From Ampullaceana balthica (lineage: Eukaryota; Mollusca; Gastropoda; Lymnaeidae): a stretch of 64,000 nucleotides of DNA. The number at the start of each line of letters is the position of its first letter. Within the stretch, counting starts at the first letter, position 1. The stretch lies in contig CALYLW010001196.1 of assembly GCA_944989445.1 (NCBI GenBank), positions 111,377 through 175,376 on the forward strand. Direction: 5' to 3'. Shown piece after piece: positions 24,799-35,686 of this stretch. The position numbers were made by a program, and so were the translations under genes. A model generated the notes under the pieces. That model saw only the letters and a program-made list of their open reading frames with translations, searched no databases and was not told the DNA's origin.

Positions 24799-25269
24799 CC
24801 TCCTACTTTCATGTTCCAAAGTCTTTTTCTTAGACAGAAATGGAAGGTACACATGAAAACTCGAAACCTTACAGATATTGTGCTTGTCTTTTGGGTTTTA
24901 TAAAACAATCAATGGCCAAATTTGTGGGTTGTACTGACAGCCGACTTTTTTGAGTCACCGAAGTGCATTAGTATAATTTAAATTTCTCTTTCAACCAATT
25001 AATAAGTTAAATTTAAGACATTAAACATCTAAAACAAATAAATCAGATAGTTGAAACACGAAGTCAAGGAGAGGGAATTAGTGGTCACTTCTTAGTCACT
25101 TCAAAATTTGTGTAACTTTTCACCCCCACGTGAAAGTAATAAACACGTGGTGTCACCAGTTTGATATGAAATCGAAAGCAGTGAATGTGGCATTATCTAC
25201 ATTGCTGAAGTAACTTCGAGTTAGACTCTTCCCATACAAGGTTTTTGTAGTCAGTCGCTGCATCTAGAG

Positions 25270-25486
25270 CAGGGGTTGGCAAAATACGCCCCACGGGCCG
25301 CATGCGGCCCGCTAAGAAGTCTTTGCGACCCGTGGAAGCCTGCAGTAATGTCGAAAAAATCAATACATTTATGTTAAAGATGAATGTTTGTACTTAAATT
25401 GTAGCTCTATTTTGGTTACGTGCGGCCCCTTCATGTTTCATTTCTTACTAATGCGGCCCTCGCCCTAAAAAGTTTGCCCACCCTTG
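25270..25486. mobile_element. Miniature hAT element with perfect 8-bp target duplication
   Basis: Left end CAGGGGTTGGCAAAATACG; right end on the minus strand CAAGGGTGGGCAAACTTTT. Both flanks are ATCTAGAG (25262-25269 and 25487-25494), the 8-base duplication expected of hAT insertion. GCGGCCC motifs lie near both ends. 217 bases, non-coding. Confidence 0.92.
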
Positions 25487-25810
25487 ATCTAGAGTAATTA
25501 TCATCCCATTCAGCGCATCTAACATTGTATATATAACCATTAACAAGGCATTCTGGGACTCTAGCCTTGTATGTTGTACCATCAACATTGTGTGAGGGTC
25601 GCATCAGCAAGGTGTTTGTGTCAATAGCAAGGTGTGTGTCTGTAAACTCCTTTGACGTATGTGCCATCTTTAGCAACTTGCCGGGTCGACATCAAGATTT
25701 TTAGAGTCCTCGTCTGATATATTTCAATTGGGACATTTTATGTAAGCAGTAAGTTTAAAGATCAAGTTACATACATTATATTTTACAAATTTGTGTAATA
25801 CATGTGGCGT

Positions 25811-26446
25811 ACTTACCGTATATTCCGGCGTATAAGACGACTTTTTAACCCCTTAAAATCAGCTCAAAAGCCCAGGGTCGTCTTATGCACCGGCACCGAT
25901 ATAGTGCATCACTACAGCACCAGTACCGTAATACAGTACAGCACCAGTACCGTAATACAGTACAGCACCAGTACCGTAATACAGTACAGCACCAGTACCG
26001 TAATACAGTACAGCACCAGTACCGTAATACACTACAGCACCAGTACCGTAATACACTACAGCACCAGTACCGTAATACACTACATCACCAGTACCGTAAT
26101 ACACTACAGCACCAGTACCGTAATACACTACAGCACCAGTACCGTAATACACTACAGCACCAGTACCGTAATACACTACAGCACCAGTACCGTAATACAC
26201 TACAGCACCAGTACCGTAATACACTACAGCACCAGTACCGTAATAAGTACAGTATACAAATGGCTAACAGTCAAGACCCCATAATGCCGCCACCAGAATA
26301 AAAAAAAATACGAAGCAAGTTTCAAACCTAAAGTTAAAATGTCGGTCTTATACGGCAAAAATAACTTTAAACTTATATTTTAACAGGAAAAGTAGTGGGG
26401 TAGTCTTATACACCCCGTAGTCTTATATACCGGAATATTCGGTAAC
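25811..26446. mobile_element. Miniature element family D copy 3, expanded by an internal minisatellite
   Basis: Left end TTACCGTATATTCCGGCG then TATAAGACGAC; right end on the minus strand TTACCGAATATTCCGG then TATATAAGACTAC. Further GTCTTATAC motifs lie inside both ends. More than half of the element is the 24-bp repeat array. Confidence 0.8.
25900..26250. repeat. 24-bp minisatellite, about 14 units
   Basis: The unit is TACAGCACCAGTACCGTAAT plus ACAG or ACAC. The left units carry the ACAG form and the right units ACAC, suggesting two amplification blocks. Because 24 is divisible by three, several frames stay open. Confidence 0.95.
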
Positions 26447-26654
26447 TTTGTCGGCACACAATAAAACTAAAAGTTTAATCTTTCCCTTTTAGTTAAAAAG
26501 TCTGGATAAATCAATATTAGCTTGTGGTCATGTTTCCTTGTATTAAAGGCTGGGTATTAAATGTCAATGTTCGCCGGTGTCTTTAATGAGAACATGTATT
26601 ACAAGGTTAATAAATATCATGTTAACTTATTTCACTCATTGTTATATAAATGGA

Positions 26655-27075
26655 TCACATTACCTTTACGAAAGTACACATAGCCATTACTGGTGTACAC
26701 ATTACCTTTACTAATGTATACATTACCTTTACTGGTATACACATTACCTTTACTTGCGTATACATTTCCTTTATTGGTGTAAACACGCCTTGAGTTGTGG
26801 AAACATATACTTTACTGGTGTACACATTACCTTTACTGGTGTAAACATTACCTTTACTGATGTGCATATTACCTTTACGTTTGTGCAAATTACCTTTACT
26901 TGTATATAAATTAACTTAACAGGTGTACACTTTAATGATGTACACATTACCTTTTAACGATGCACATATTACCTTAATGATGTACACATTACCTCTATTG
27001 GTGAAAACTAACCTTCACGGGTATCTACATTACCTTTACTAGTGTATACATTACCACTACCGATATACACACAAC
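26655..27075. repeat. Degenerate ~22-bp tandem repeat, about 17 units
   Basis: Repeats of roughly CATTACCTTTACTGGTGTACA with frequent substitutions and length changes. The divergence suggests an older array than its neighbours. Confidence 0.85.
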
Positions 27076-27318
27076 TCTTACTGTTGTCACACTAACTGAA
27101 CAAATGTTGTCACTGTAGATTGAGAAAAAAATACTGAACAAGGGATTTGAAACCTTTTAAATTAATTTTTACAAATAAATAATAAAAATAACAACATAAG
27201 ACTCCCATTCTTTGATTATATGAAAAAAAGTAAAATAAAAAAAGTATATTAATATAAATGTGTTTTTACTGTACTTAAAATTACTTTGTAGGTTAAAAGA
27301 GATGGTCGGCCACCCTAC

Positions 27319-27420
27319 AAAGATTTCTGTTACGTCCTCGATCTCATCTCCATCGTCAGCTCTGTTACCGGTCAACTGGTCGTGCAGACGTCCACTAACA
27401 TAGTCATAGCACCAACTCAT
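27319..27420 (-). CDS. Possible first coding exon, unrecognised
   Basis: Thirty-four codons from an ATG in a good context (CTACCATGA) to a donor-like TTT/GTAGGG. The peptide starts MSWCYDYVSG and is acidic near its end (ADDGDEIEDVTEIF), unlike the AT-rich background. No second exon was found and no domain is recognised, so it may be chance. Confidence 0.2.
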
Positions 27421-27556
27421 GGTAGCAAGGCTTCTCAAATTGTGCTTAATGATATAGAGTAGAACAGTTAATCACCTTGACAAAAATAATGCCCTGTGTC
27501 CACATCGACAAGCTTTAGGGAAAACAGATCATGTGGAACACAATTAATTGGTCTAA

Positions 27557-28008
27557 TCTATATATATAATTCTCTTCGTGGTTGGACCCTGCGAGACACC
27601 AAGCTGCAAGTATGTTCAACAGATACTAATTTTAGAAAGCAGCGCACCAAATTACTGCACCACTGCATCAAAAGGTGTGCAAATTAAATATGCGCTGTAA
27701 AAAAAATTATATGACGTCATTGTTTTCGCTGATATTTTAATTTTGGAAAAGGGAACAATGTAAAAAAGAGGATTTTATGATGGTTAATTATTACATCAAA
27801 AAACAAAGTGGACGCCGTAGGCATTGTATTATAAAATACTTTGTGTGCATTTCAGAAAGTTTAATATTTCGTATCGATCAAACAAGGACAAGTTAGTTGG
27901 GCTTTTGAAAAAGGTCGGTGCCGTAGGCGCCCTAAAAAGTGTATTACAGGGGTAAAAGAACTCTCCATGAGCAAGTCTGCGGCGTATGCTACGTCGCAGG
28001 GCGTCTAG
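27557..28008 (+). mobile_element. Non-autonomous Helitron
   Basis: Starts TCTATATATATAATTCTC after an A and ends CTAG before a T, the expected insertion between A and T. Six bases upstream of CTAG is a hairpin: TGCGGCGTA, loop TGC, TACGTCGCA (27978-27998). Internal sequence (ATATGACGTCATTG, GGAAAAGGGAACAATG, GTAGGCGCCCT) matches the inner Helitron at 63.1-63.6 kb. No Rep/helicase ORF. Confidence 0.85.
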
Positions 28009-28124
28009 TAACTAATAGATGATCTGTCCTAATGCTTAGATAATAATAATCCATAATTCGATAAAATATTTCTAGAATTCTCAAAGCATTTGATAACGTT
28101 CACCACTCTATAGTTAACTCAAGA

Positions 28125-28680
28125 AAAACTTAAATACTTTGAAATATCGACTTATAAAGAGAAACCTTTTCAGATGTAATAAGAATATAAAACTAAAATG
28201 CTACCTTACTTTCGTGAGACCTGTACTAGAATATGCATCTTCTGCATGGATCCCATAAACCAAAGAAAACATTGATAAACTAGAACAAGTTAAAAGAAAG
28301 AAGCTCCAGGTGCTTTACTGGAGGATATTCAAAGCTGACAAGAGTAATAACATTAGTTAAATCATTCAACCTTGAAACACTAGAGGATAGAAGAAAAAAG
28401 AACTAAGTAGTAATAATACATAAGGCAATTAATTTTAACTTGGAAATACATTTCCCGTATTACGTATGCAAGAACAAAAACTTACAAATTCTCGTTCTTG
28501 CCGTCTTGAATTCGGGCGTGGAATAAGTTGCTTGATCAAACCAGGAATATCAAAATCAACACTCTGTCGATCATTAAAACTTGAATGAATATGTAAGACT
28601 ACACATAAAACATGGATAAGTGTATGACGCAATAATCTTCTGCAGAGAAGGAGCGTCTGTAATTGATAAGATCTCTTTAA
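28125..28680 (+). pseudogene. Decayed LINE 3' end, family F copy 1
   Basis: Broken frames still read FVRPVLEYASSAW, KENIDKLEQVKRKK and VVIIHKAINFNLE, characteristic of the region after the RT in CR1/Jockey-like LINEs. Several stops and frameshifts are present. The 3' end reads TTCTGCAGAGAAGGAGCGTC then a GATAAGAT tail, shared with copies at 39.8, 50.0 and 59.8 kb. Confidence 0.8.
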
Positions 28681-28816
28681 GAAATGTATGGTATAAAAAT
28701 TTCCGTTTTACTATAATCTACATTCAACATTAAGCGTGATAAATCAGTAAAACTGTGCTGTTTCAATTTGCTAATTTGTATTGTAATGTGTAAATTATTT
28801 TGCATTATTTCATTAT

Positions 28817-29075
28817 GGGGGCGTCCATAAAGTACGTCACGCTATTTTTGACCATTTTTAACTCCCCCCCCCTGTCGCAAGCTGTCACTCATTTCGGACC
28901 CTTCTAAAGTACGTCACACTTTCGAACACAATAGTAACAAAATAATCAAAATTTAATATAAAAACAGCGTGACGTCACACATGGCCAGACCCCCCTCCCC
29001 TGTCACACACTGTCACACTTTATTACAACCCCCTCCCCCCCCCTCTGGAGCGTGACGTACTTTATGGACGGCCCC
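28817..29075. mobile_element. Miniature element family E copy 1 (CATAAAGTACGTCAC ends)
   Basis: Left end GGGGGCGTCCATAAAGTACG then TCAC; right end on the minus strand GGGGCCGTCCATAAAGTACG then TCAC. C-rich tracts and GTGACGTCACAC lie inside. 259 bases, non-coding. The target duplication is not clear for this copy. Confidence 0.85.
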
Positions 29076-29079
29076 ATAG

Positions 29080-29900
29080 ACCATCTGGGCATAAGTTGAG
29101 GACCCGTGGACAAAGTGTTTTGTTGATGTATTTTCGCATCAAGCGGCGAGACTGAAAGACAAACATAAGACTGGTCCGCCCTAGTGTTCACATCACAGCC
29201 AGCTGGTAGCAAATCAAACGTTAGTAGACGGCGATCGAGTTAGAAAGAAAATATACGGCCCATATCTGGCGGCCAATTCTGAGTAGTGGATGGAAAAATA
29301 GTCGTCCGGAAACTCGGTGGCACCCTATTTGTGTATAGTAAAAAATGGTTTCTTTCACTGGCTTATCTATTTCTAGGAGGTATACTCGTATCGATGGTGA
29401 GACTGGGCAGAATAGGAAATATATTTCTTTACTTGTAGGTTAGAGTCTGGTAAGGTTGTTTAACGACTCAGTTTTTAAAATAACGGTACTTTCACCTTAT
29501 GAATAGAGCTTGAAGTGACGTAACACAAACGCCAAAAAACCATCAAGACTAAAGATTTCGTTTGCATTTACGTTTGGAATCGGTTAAACAGTTTTGCTGT
29601 GTCTTGACTAGGGCGTAAAACTTGGGTCTGAGAATTCCTATAGAGCTTAGATGTCCTTAAAACTCGGGGTTAAAATAATTAATGGCAAGTTTCCTAGTCA
29701 GAACCAAGTGGCAATGTCGATGAATTCTAAGTGTTGACTTACCTTATGTCAGTTATGATGAACAATTTAGAGATCCAGTGTCCACACTATGGACCCAACC
29801 GATCAAAATGGTTTATGTAAAGCAGCCTACAACGTCATTGAAACTGAATATTTACGGACTTTACTCCTGTGCTCTGTCAGTGTGACGTTGTTTCGTTACC
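29080..29900. other. Unique sequence, no gene seen
   Basis: No ORF above about 70 codons, no paired ends and no tandem structure. It separates a miniature element from a minisatellite. Confidence 0.4.
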
Positions 29901-29904
29901 ATCT

Positions 29905-30060
29905 GCTTGGTCTAATCCTCAAACTTCTGGTCTAATCCTCACCTTCTGGTCTAATCCTCAACTTCTGGTCTAATTCTCAACTTCTAGTCTGATTCTCAAC
30001 TTCTGGTCTAATTCTCAACTTCGGGTCTGATTCTCAACTTCTCGCCTAATCCCCAACTTC
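29905..30060. repeat. 19-bp tandem repeat, about eight units
   Basis: The unit is CTTCTGGTCTAATTCTCAA, with single substitutions between copies. Confidence 0.9.
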
Positions 30061-30064
30061 CATT

Positions 30065-31275
30065 TCTCCAACCAGATATTGTACTGAGTTTAAATATCAC
30101 AGTAGGCATCAAGCACTGACAACATGCGTTGAAAATTTTTGTTGTTGTAAACATTGATTATAAATTATAATTGACCCAATCAGAATTGACGATGACATTT
30201 TTTTAAAAATGTGACTTGTTATGAAAAGAACTGTTGAAGTCTCTGGGGCTCTAGGTTGAATGTAGTATAATATACATATACAAATACATATATAAATATG
30301 GTTATGTCTCTGTGAGCCCAGAAAGAAAAGATCAAGCAATTTTGACAGCTCTTGCTAAATACAACATCTCCGACTTCTACTAAGTGCTTGTGTTGTATTG
30401 AACGTGACAACTTTTCTGCCTGTAAAACTGTCTGAAATGTTACATTGATGCCAGGTTTTAGGTTCATTTCATCTGCTATTTGTGACCAGCCCCTCGGGTC
30501 CTGGCTTCAGCAGTCAACAAGGGAGACAACATGGCATGTTCAAATACGGAGATCAATATAATGTATATGGAAATGTTGTGTAAATAACTACTTGGGGAAT
30601 TCTCTGATCTGCTCAACGGGACGGAACTCGTCGTACTGCTGTATGGAAGCGATACTGAGGAGCAGACGTGGATGACAGGGGAAGTAAGCTTCGGGATTAA
30701 TGGCATAAGCAACAGTTTAATGAGGGTGGATAATGTGCCGAACGCAAGCGGGGATGAAATAAAGGTCTGGAATTTGAATAAAGGGTGGTAATAATTATCC
30801 CTCCACATTCCACATTCAGTTCATACATTTTGTTGAGACTTGAGAATAATTTCAAACATATTCCGTTTGAACTTAGTAAACTTTCATATCAAGTCTAGAG
30901 CTCTAGAGTACATCTATCTAGTGTATTTTGTAAATGACATAACGAAAATTTGTCTATAATTATGTATCATCCCGATCAAATAAATATCTTGACATAAGTG
31001 ACATCTGCTCAATCAGACTGAATTCATTATTACATGTACATGTATGCAGCCACGCAAACCTATCAGGACATACTCAATAACCTACATGTGGAAGAAAATG
31101 AGTAGCCCCGAGCCCAATTACTTGCATAGGTCTCTTCATAGGACCCTCTAAGCCTCTAAGCTACCTGGCCCCCAAGGGGACGTAATATCCGAGAACGAGC
31201 GGTCGCTTCTGAAGCGGCCACCTGGGCATCCAGGACAGAAAGTCGAAAATGTCTCCCACTAAATTGACCTCACAA
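30065..31275. other. Unique sequence, no supported gene
   Basis: A minus-strand ORF of 110 codons at 30476-30808 is rich in Ser, Leu and Thr but has no recognisable domain and no splice context. Nothing else stands out. Confidence 0.35.
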
Positions 31276-31279
31276 GGAG

Positions 31280-31440
31280 GGGTGGAATTATTCAATCAAT
31301 TTAACCGGACTGTCTGACCATTCAACCAAATTATCTGGACAGTAAGAATATTCAACCGAATTAAATGACCATACTAATTCAACTAATTTAACCGGAAATT
31401 CTGACCATTCACCTTAATTAACCAGCCAAACAGACTTCTC
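31280..31440. repeat. Degenerate ~30-bp repeat
   Basis: About five diverged copies around ATTCAACCAAATTAACCGGAC followed by a GACCA or equivalent. Substitutions and spacing changes suggest an old array. Confidence 0.6.
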
Positions 31441-31952
31441 AGTCATAGACCACCGAATGCTAAACATACGTGTGAAATCAATATAAAAAATGTTCTTTGT
31501 TTCAAGGCTCTATATTACCTCATAAACTGTCACTGTTTGCTGGCCGAATATCCTACGACTAACCAATCACTGACGCCAAGTTGTTGTTGAGCCATCTGTT
31601 TTCATTTCATCATTGAGAGGCTTTTATACCAGAAAACTTTCATTCTCTTTAAAGTACAGAAAGTTAATCTGTTTCATTCATCAATAAAATAATTTTATAA
31701 AGCGGAACTATCATACCAGGATTCAACTGTTAAACACGGATACTCTCTTTCGAAATTTTGAGATCCATCGAAATGTGTTTCAAATTATTTATCGGGATAT
31801 TAACGATTATGTTTACAAACTCAAAAAAAGAAAAAGAAAAAAAAAGTGTCGACTTGTGCAATAATTCTAACATAAAAAAACTGTAATATTTCCATTTACT
31901 TATCTCATAAATTCCTTTTTATTTACTTAAAGAAAACTTTATTTTATTTTAG

Positions 31953-32475
31953 TCACTGAAGACTTGCGTACATCTTACATTGAGTTAATTTATCCTCGCT
32001 GTTAATGACGCCTATCACAGAAGACATGCGTACATCTTGCCAAATTGAGTCAGTTTGTCCTCGCTGTTATTGACGCCTGTCACTGAAGACTTGCGTACAT
32101 CTTGCCACTTGTCACACTGAGTTAGTTTGTCCTCGCTGCTATTGACGCCTGTCACTGAAGACTTGCGTAAATCTTGTCAAATTGAGTTAGTTTGTCCTCG
32201 CTGTTATTGACGCCTGTCACTGAAGACTTGCGTACATCTTGTCAAATTGAGTTAGTTTGTCCTCGCTGCTATTGACGCATGTCACTGAAGACTTGCGTAC
32301 ATCTTGTCAAATTGAGTTAGTTTGTCCTCGCTGTTATTGACGCCTGTCACTGAAGACTTGCGTACATCTTGTCACATTGAGTTAGTTTGTCCTCGCTGTT
32401 ATTGACGCCTGTCACTGAAGACTTGCGTACATCTTGTCACATTGAATTAGTTTGTCCTCGCTGTTATTGACGCCT
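31953..32475. repeat. 65-bp minisatellite, eight units
   Basis: The unit includes GTCACTGAAGACTTGCGTAC, ATCTTGTCAAATTGAGTTAG and TTTGTCCTCGCTGTTATTGA. The first two units are more diverged. One unit is lengthened by CACTTGTCA. Confidence 0.95.
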
Positions 32476-32799
32476 ATCATTCACTAATACCAAAACCGAG
32501 ACGATTTAGACCAGACCAGAGAAGTATTCAGTCCCCCAAGTGACCTCCACACATCCCGACCAACACTTCCAATCGGTAAGCCAAACAGCAAACTCACACC
32601 ACCACGGCCAAAAGAAAACCCAATAATCCGACGGTTCTCATAGGCTATTTATAGCTGGAGCTAAATTATTTAGCCATAGGGCATGGCGTCCCTCTGTGTA
32701 TGACCGGGTCTCTTGTGATAAACATGAATTTCTGGTCATCGATTAGTTAGAGATCAATCGATACTGAATATTTTATGCATGATTTCGTTTGACTAGTAC
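32476..32799. other. Short unique spacer between minisatellites
   Basis: No gene or paired repeats seen. It includes a compact AGCTGGAGCTAAATTATTTAGC segment with partial dyad symmetry. Confidence 0.35.
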
Positions 32800-32804
32800 T
32801 AGTG

Positions 32805-32975
32805 ACAGGGGTCCGTGAGTTGATGCCTGACGCAGGTGAAAGGGGTCCGTGAGTTGATGCCTGACGCAGGTGACAGGGGTCCGTGAGTTGATGCCTGACG
32901 CAGGTGACAGGGGTCCGTGAGTTGATGCCTGACGCAGGTGACAGGGGTCCATGAGTTGATGCCTGACGCAGGTGG
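32805..32975. repeat. 34-bp minisatellite, five units
   Basis: The unit is GACAGGGGTCCGTGAGTTGA then TGCCTGACGCAGGT, nearly invariant. It directly precedes the 35-bp array. Confidence 0.95.
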
Positions 32976-32999
32976 TTCACTGTTGACATCTCTCACCTC

Positions 33000-33895
33000 C
33001 CTTATAAGGTCACACCATTCAGTTATATCAGGCCACTCATAAGGTCACACCATTCAGTTATATCAGGCCACTCATAAGGTCACACTATTCAGTTATATTG
33101 GGCCACTCATAAGGTCACACTATTCAGTTATATTGGGCCACTCATAAGGTCACACTATTCAGTTATGTTGGGCCACTCATAAGGTCACACTATTCAGTTA
33201 TGTTGGGCCACTCATAAGGTCACACTATTCAGTTATATTGGGCCACTCATAAGGTCACACTATTCAGTTATATTGGGCCACTCATAAGGTCACACTATTC
33301 AGTTATATTGGGCCACTCATAAGGTCACACTATTCAGTTATATTGGGCCACTCATAAGGTCACACTATTCATTTATATTTGGCCACTGATAAGGTCACAC
33401 TATTCAGTTATATTGGGCCACTCATAAGGTCACACTATTCAGTTATATTGGGCCACTCATAAGGTCACACTATTCAGTTATATTGGGCCACTCATAAGGT
33501 CACACTATTCAGTTATATTTGGCCACTGATAAGGTCACACTATTCAGTTATATTGGGCCACTCATAAGGTCATACTATTCAGTTATATTGGGCCACTCAT
33601 AAGGTCACACTATTCAGTTATGTTGGGCCACTCATAAGGTCACACTATTCAGTTATATTTGGCCACTGATAAGGTCACACTATTCAGTTATATTGGGCCA
33701 CTCATAAGGTCACACTATTCAGTTATATTTGGCCAGTCTTAGCGTCGCAACCACTCAATTATATTTGGCCACCTAAAGGTCACACTATTTAGTTACATTG
33801 GGCCACTTATAGAGCCGTAACTATTCAATTATATTGGGTCACTCATAAGATCACACTATTCAGTTATATCGGCCACTCATGGGGTCGCAACTATT
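33000..33895. repeat. 35-bp minisatellite, about 25 units
   Basis: The unit is GGTCACACTATTCAGTTATA then TTGGGCCACTCATAA. The centre is almost homogeneous. The right end decays (GGTCGCAACTATTCAG variants). A TTTGGCCACTGATAA variant recurs at intervals, indicating duplication of multi-unit blocks. Confidence 0.96.
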
Positions 33896-34122
33896 CAGTT
33901 TAATGTACCACACATAGGGCCCTAACTATCGAGTTTTATTTTTTGTAATAGATCTGAGCTCTAAAACAACTATTTCTTATTTTCGTTATTCTATTCCTGG
34001 TATGAATTCTTTTCAAAAGCTTTTATTTTTTTAAATGTTTAGTGTTACATTTTACCGGGCATCTACTTTCACTGTAAGCCTTAGAAACACTGAGTTTAAT
34101 CGCAGTATTTCTTGTATCACTA

Positions 34123-34382
34123 GGGGCCGTCCATAAAGTACGTCACACTATTTTTGACCATTTTTAACTCCCCTCCCCCTGTCACAAATCCTCACAAATC
34201 TTTGTCCCCCCCCCCAAAGTACGTCACAATATCGAACATTTTTTTTTAAAATTAACAAAATAATTGAAATTTAAATATAAAACACCGTGACGTCACACAT
34301 GGCGGACCCCCTCCCACATCACAAACTGTCACACTTTCTTGCACCCCCCCTCTCGAGCGTTACGTACTTTATGGAAGGCCCC
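34123..34382. mobile_element. Miniature element family E copy 2, with 3-bp target duplication
   Basis: Left end GGGGCCGTCCATAAAGTACG then TCAC; right end on the minus strand GGGGCCTTCCATAAAGTACG. Flanked by CTA at 34120-34122 and 34383-34385, suggesting a 3-base target duplication. 260 bases, non-coding, and aligned along its length with copy 1. Confidence 0.9.
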
Positions 34383-34502
34383 CTAACTGTTTCTGATAAT
34401 TTAAAATAGTACAGAACTATTCCTTGATCACAAGTTAGTGTTACCCTTTCGTCCCAAGACATTTCACTCCTACTCCACACCAACGACTACCTCCCAGGTT
34501 AC

Positions 34503-34990
34503 CGGTGCAACAGGACAGATTAAACCCCTGACCAGAATATACCAGAATATACCCGGGTATAATTAATCTGGCCTAGGCCAGAATATACCCCTCCAGGCCA
34601 GAATATACCCCTTTGACAACATGAGGATATATAGTAAAAAATGAATGAATGACTATTAAGACATTTTTATGAGTTTTAGCTTTGTCAGAGAAGTTAAACT
34701 CATTTCTTAAGTAGGAAAGATGTTTTATTTACAGTAAAACAATAATAATAAAATAATTTCTTTTATTACGATGTCTGATATGACGGTAACTTTTTATCTA
34801 AAGTTACAGTCTACACAAGTATAGATGGAATCAGCGGTTTTTTTTAATTATCTTTTTTTTAAATTAAAATTTTTTAAATTTTAAGTTGACTAATTCAAGC
34901 AATACATGAATTGATTATTTAAAAAAATCTTTAAGCGCGATAGGGACTAGCCTATAGTTGTAGCTTTTCAAACGCTTGCGAACATTTATT
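34503..34990 (+). repeat. Left long inverted repeat
   Basis: Pairs with 40012-40540 on the opposite strand. Two perfect palindromes lie near the end: TATACCCGGGTATA (34548-34561) and CTGGCCTAGGCCAG (34568-34581), each followed by CAGAATATACCC. Subterminal motifs of this kind often bind transposase (inference). Confidence 0.88.
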
Positions 34991-35627
34991 TCGTGTACCT
35001 CGCTTATTAATCAAATCATTATGTTTAATTATTTTGAGTATGGCAATAAAGATTATTTTAGATTATTGAATTAAATTATGCATGAATATTTTTTTTCTTT
35101 TTATGTTTTTTTTCCTCCTCTCATACATTTTAAATGTTACTAGAACAACGGTTTAGGCATATCTTCATTTTATTTTTGAAATAAACATATCATGGCACCT
35201 TTCCCTTTCTTTAATCTCTCTGAATATACGCTGACATGCAAAATAATTTAAAGAATAGGATGACTAAAAGTGTGGTAAACATTGCCTTCACGGAGTCTTA
35301 AGACATTCAAAAGAAACCTTTGCTCCAGTAGTGCAAATTATTTTTAATTTTTAAATCAGCGCAATTCATTTTTTTAACTTTTAACCCACTAAAAATTTCA
35401 AGAATAAACCGTCTTTGAACAAATATGGTCTTACTTTTGACAATATTGTATATTATGGCCGCAATCGAGATTTTTAAAAACCCTGACGTACATATTAAAG
35501 GAAATAACAGGGGGTGGGGGCGGTTACTTTTTTTGGCCCGTAGGCTACATTCTGACAGGAACAGAGGACAACGACATCCTCCTCAGAGATAAAGTAATTC
35601 AAGACGTGAACACTGGGAATACATAAC

Positions 35628-35653
35628 AACTACATGACAAGTACATAACAACT
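35628..35653. repeat. 11-bp minisatellite, short arm beside the LINE 3' end
   Basis: About three units of ACATAACAACT with ACATGACAAGT variants, directly followed by the 3' end of the LINE. The same unit resumes beyond the LINE 5' end, so the LINE split one array. Confidence 0.85.
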
Positions 35654-35686
35654 GTTCGTTCGTCCGTCGATACGACGAGGACCACT

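Noticed and set aside
31953..33895. CRISPR-like look of regularly spaced repeats
   Set aside because: Units are contiguous with no unique spacers, the host is eukaryotic and no cas genes are present.
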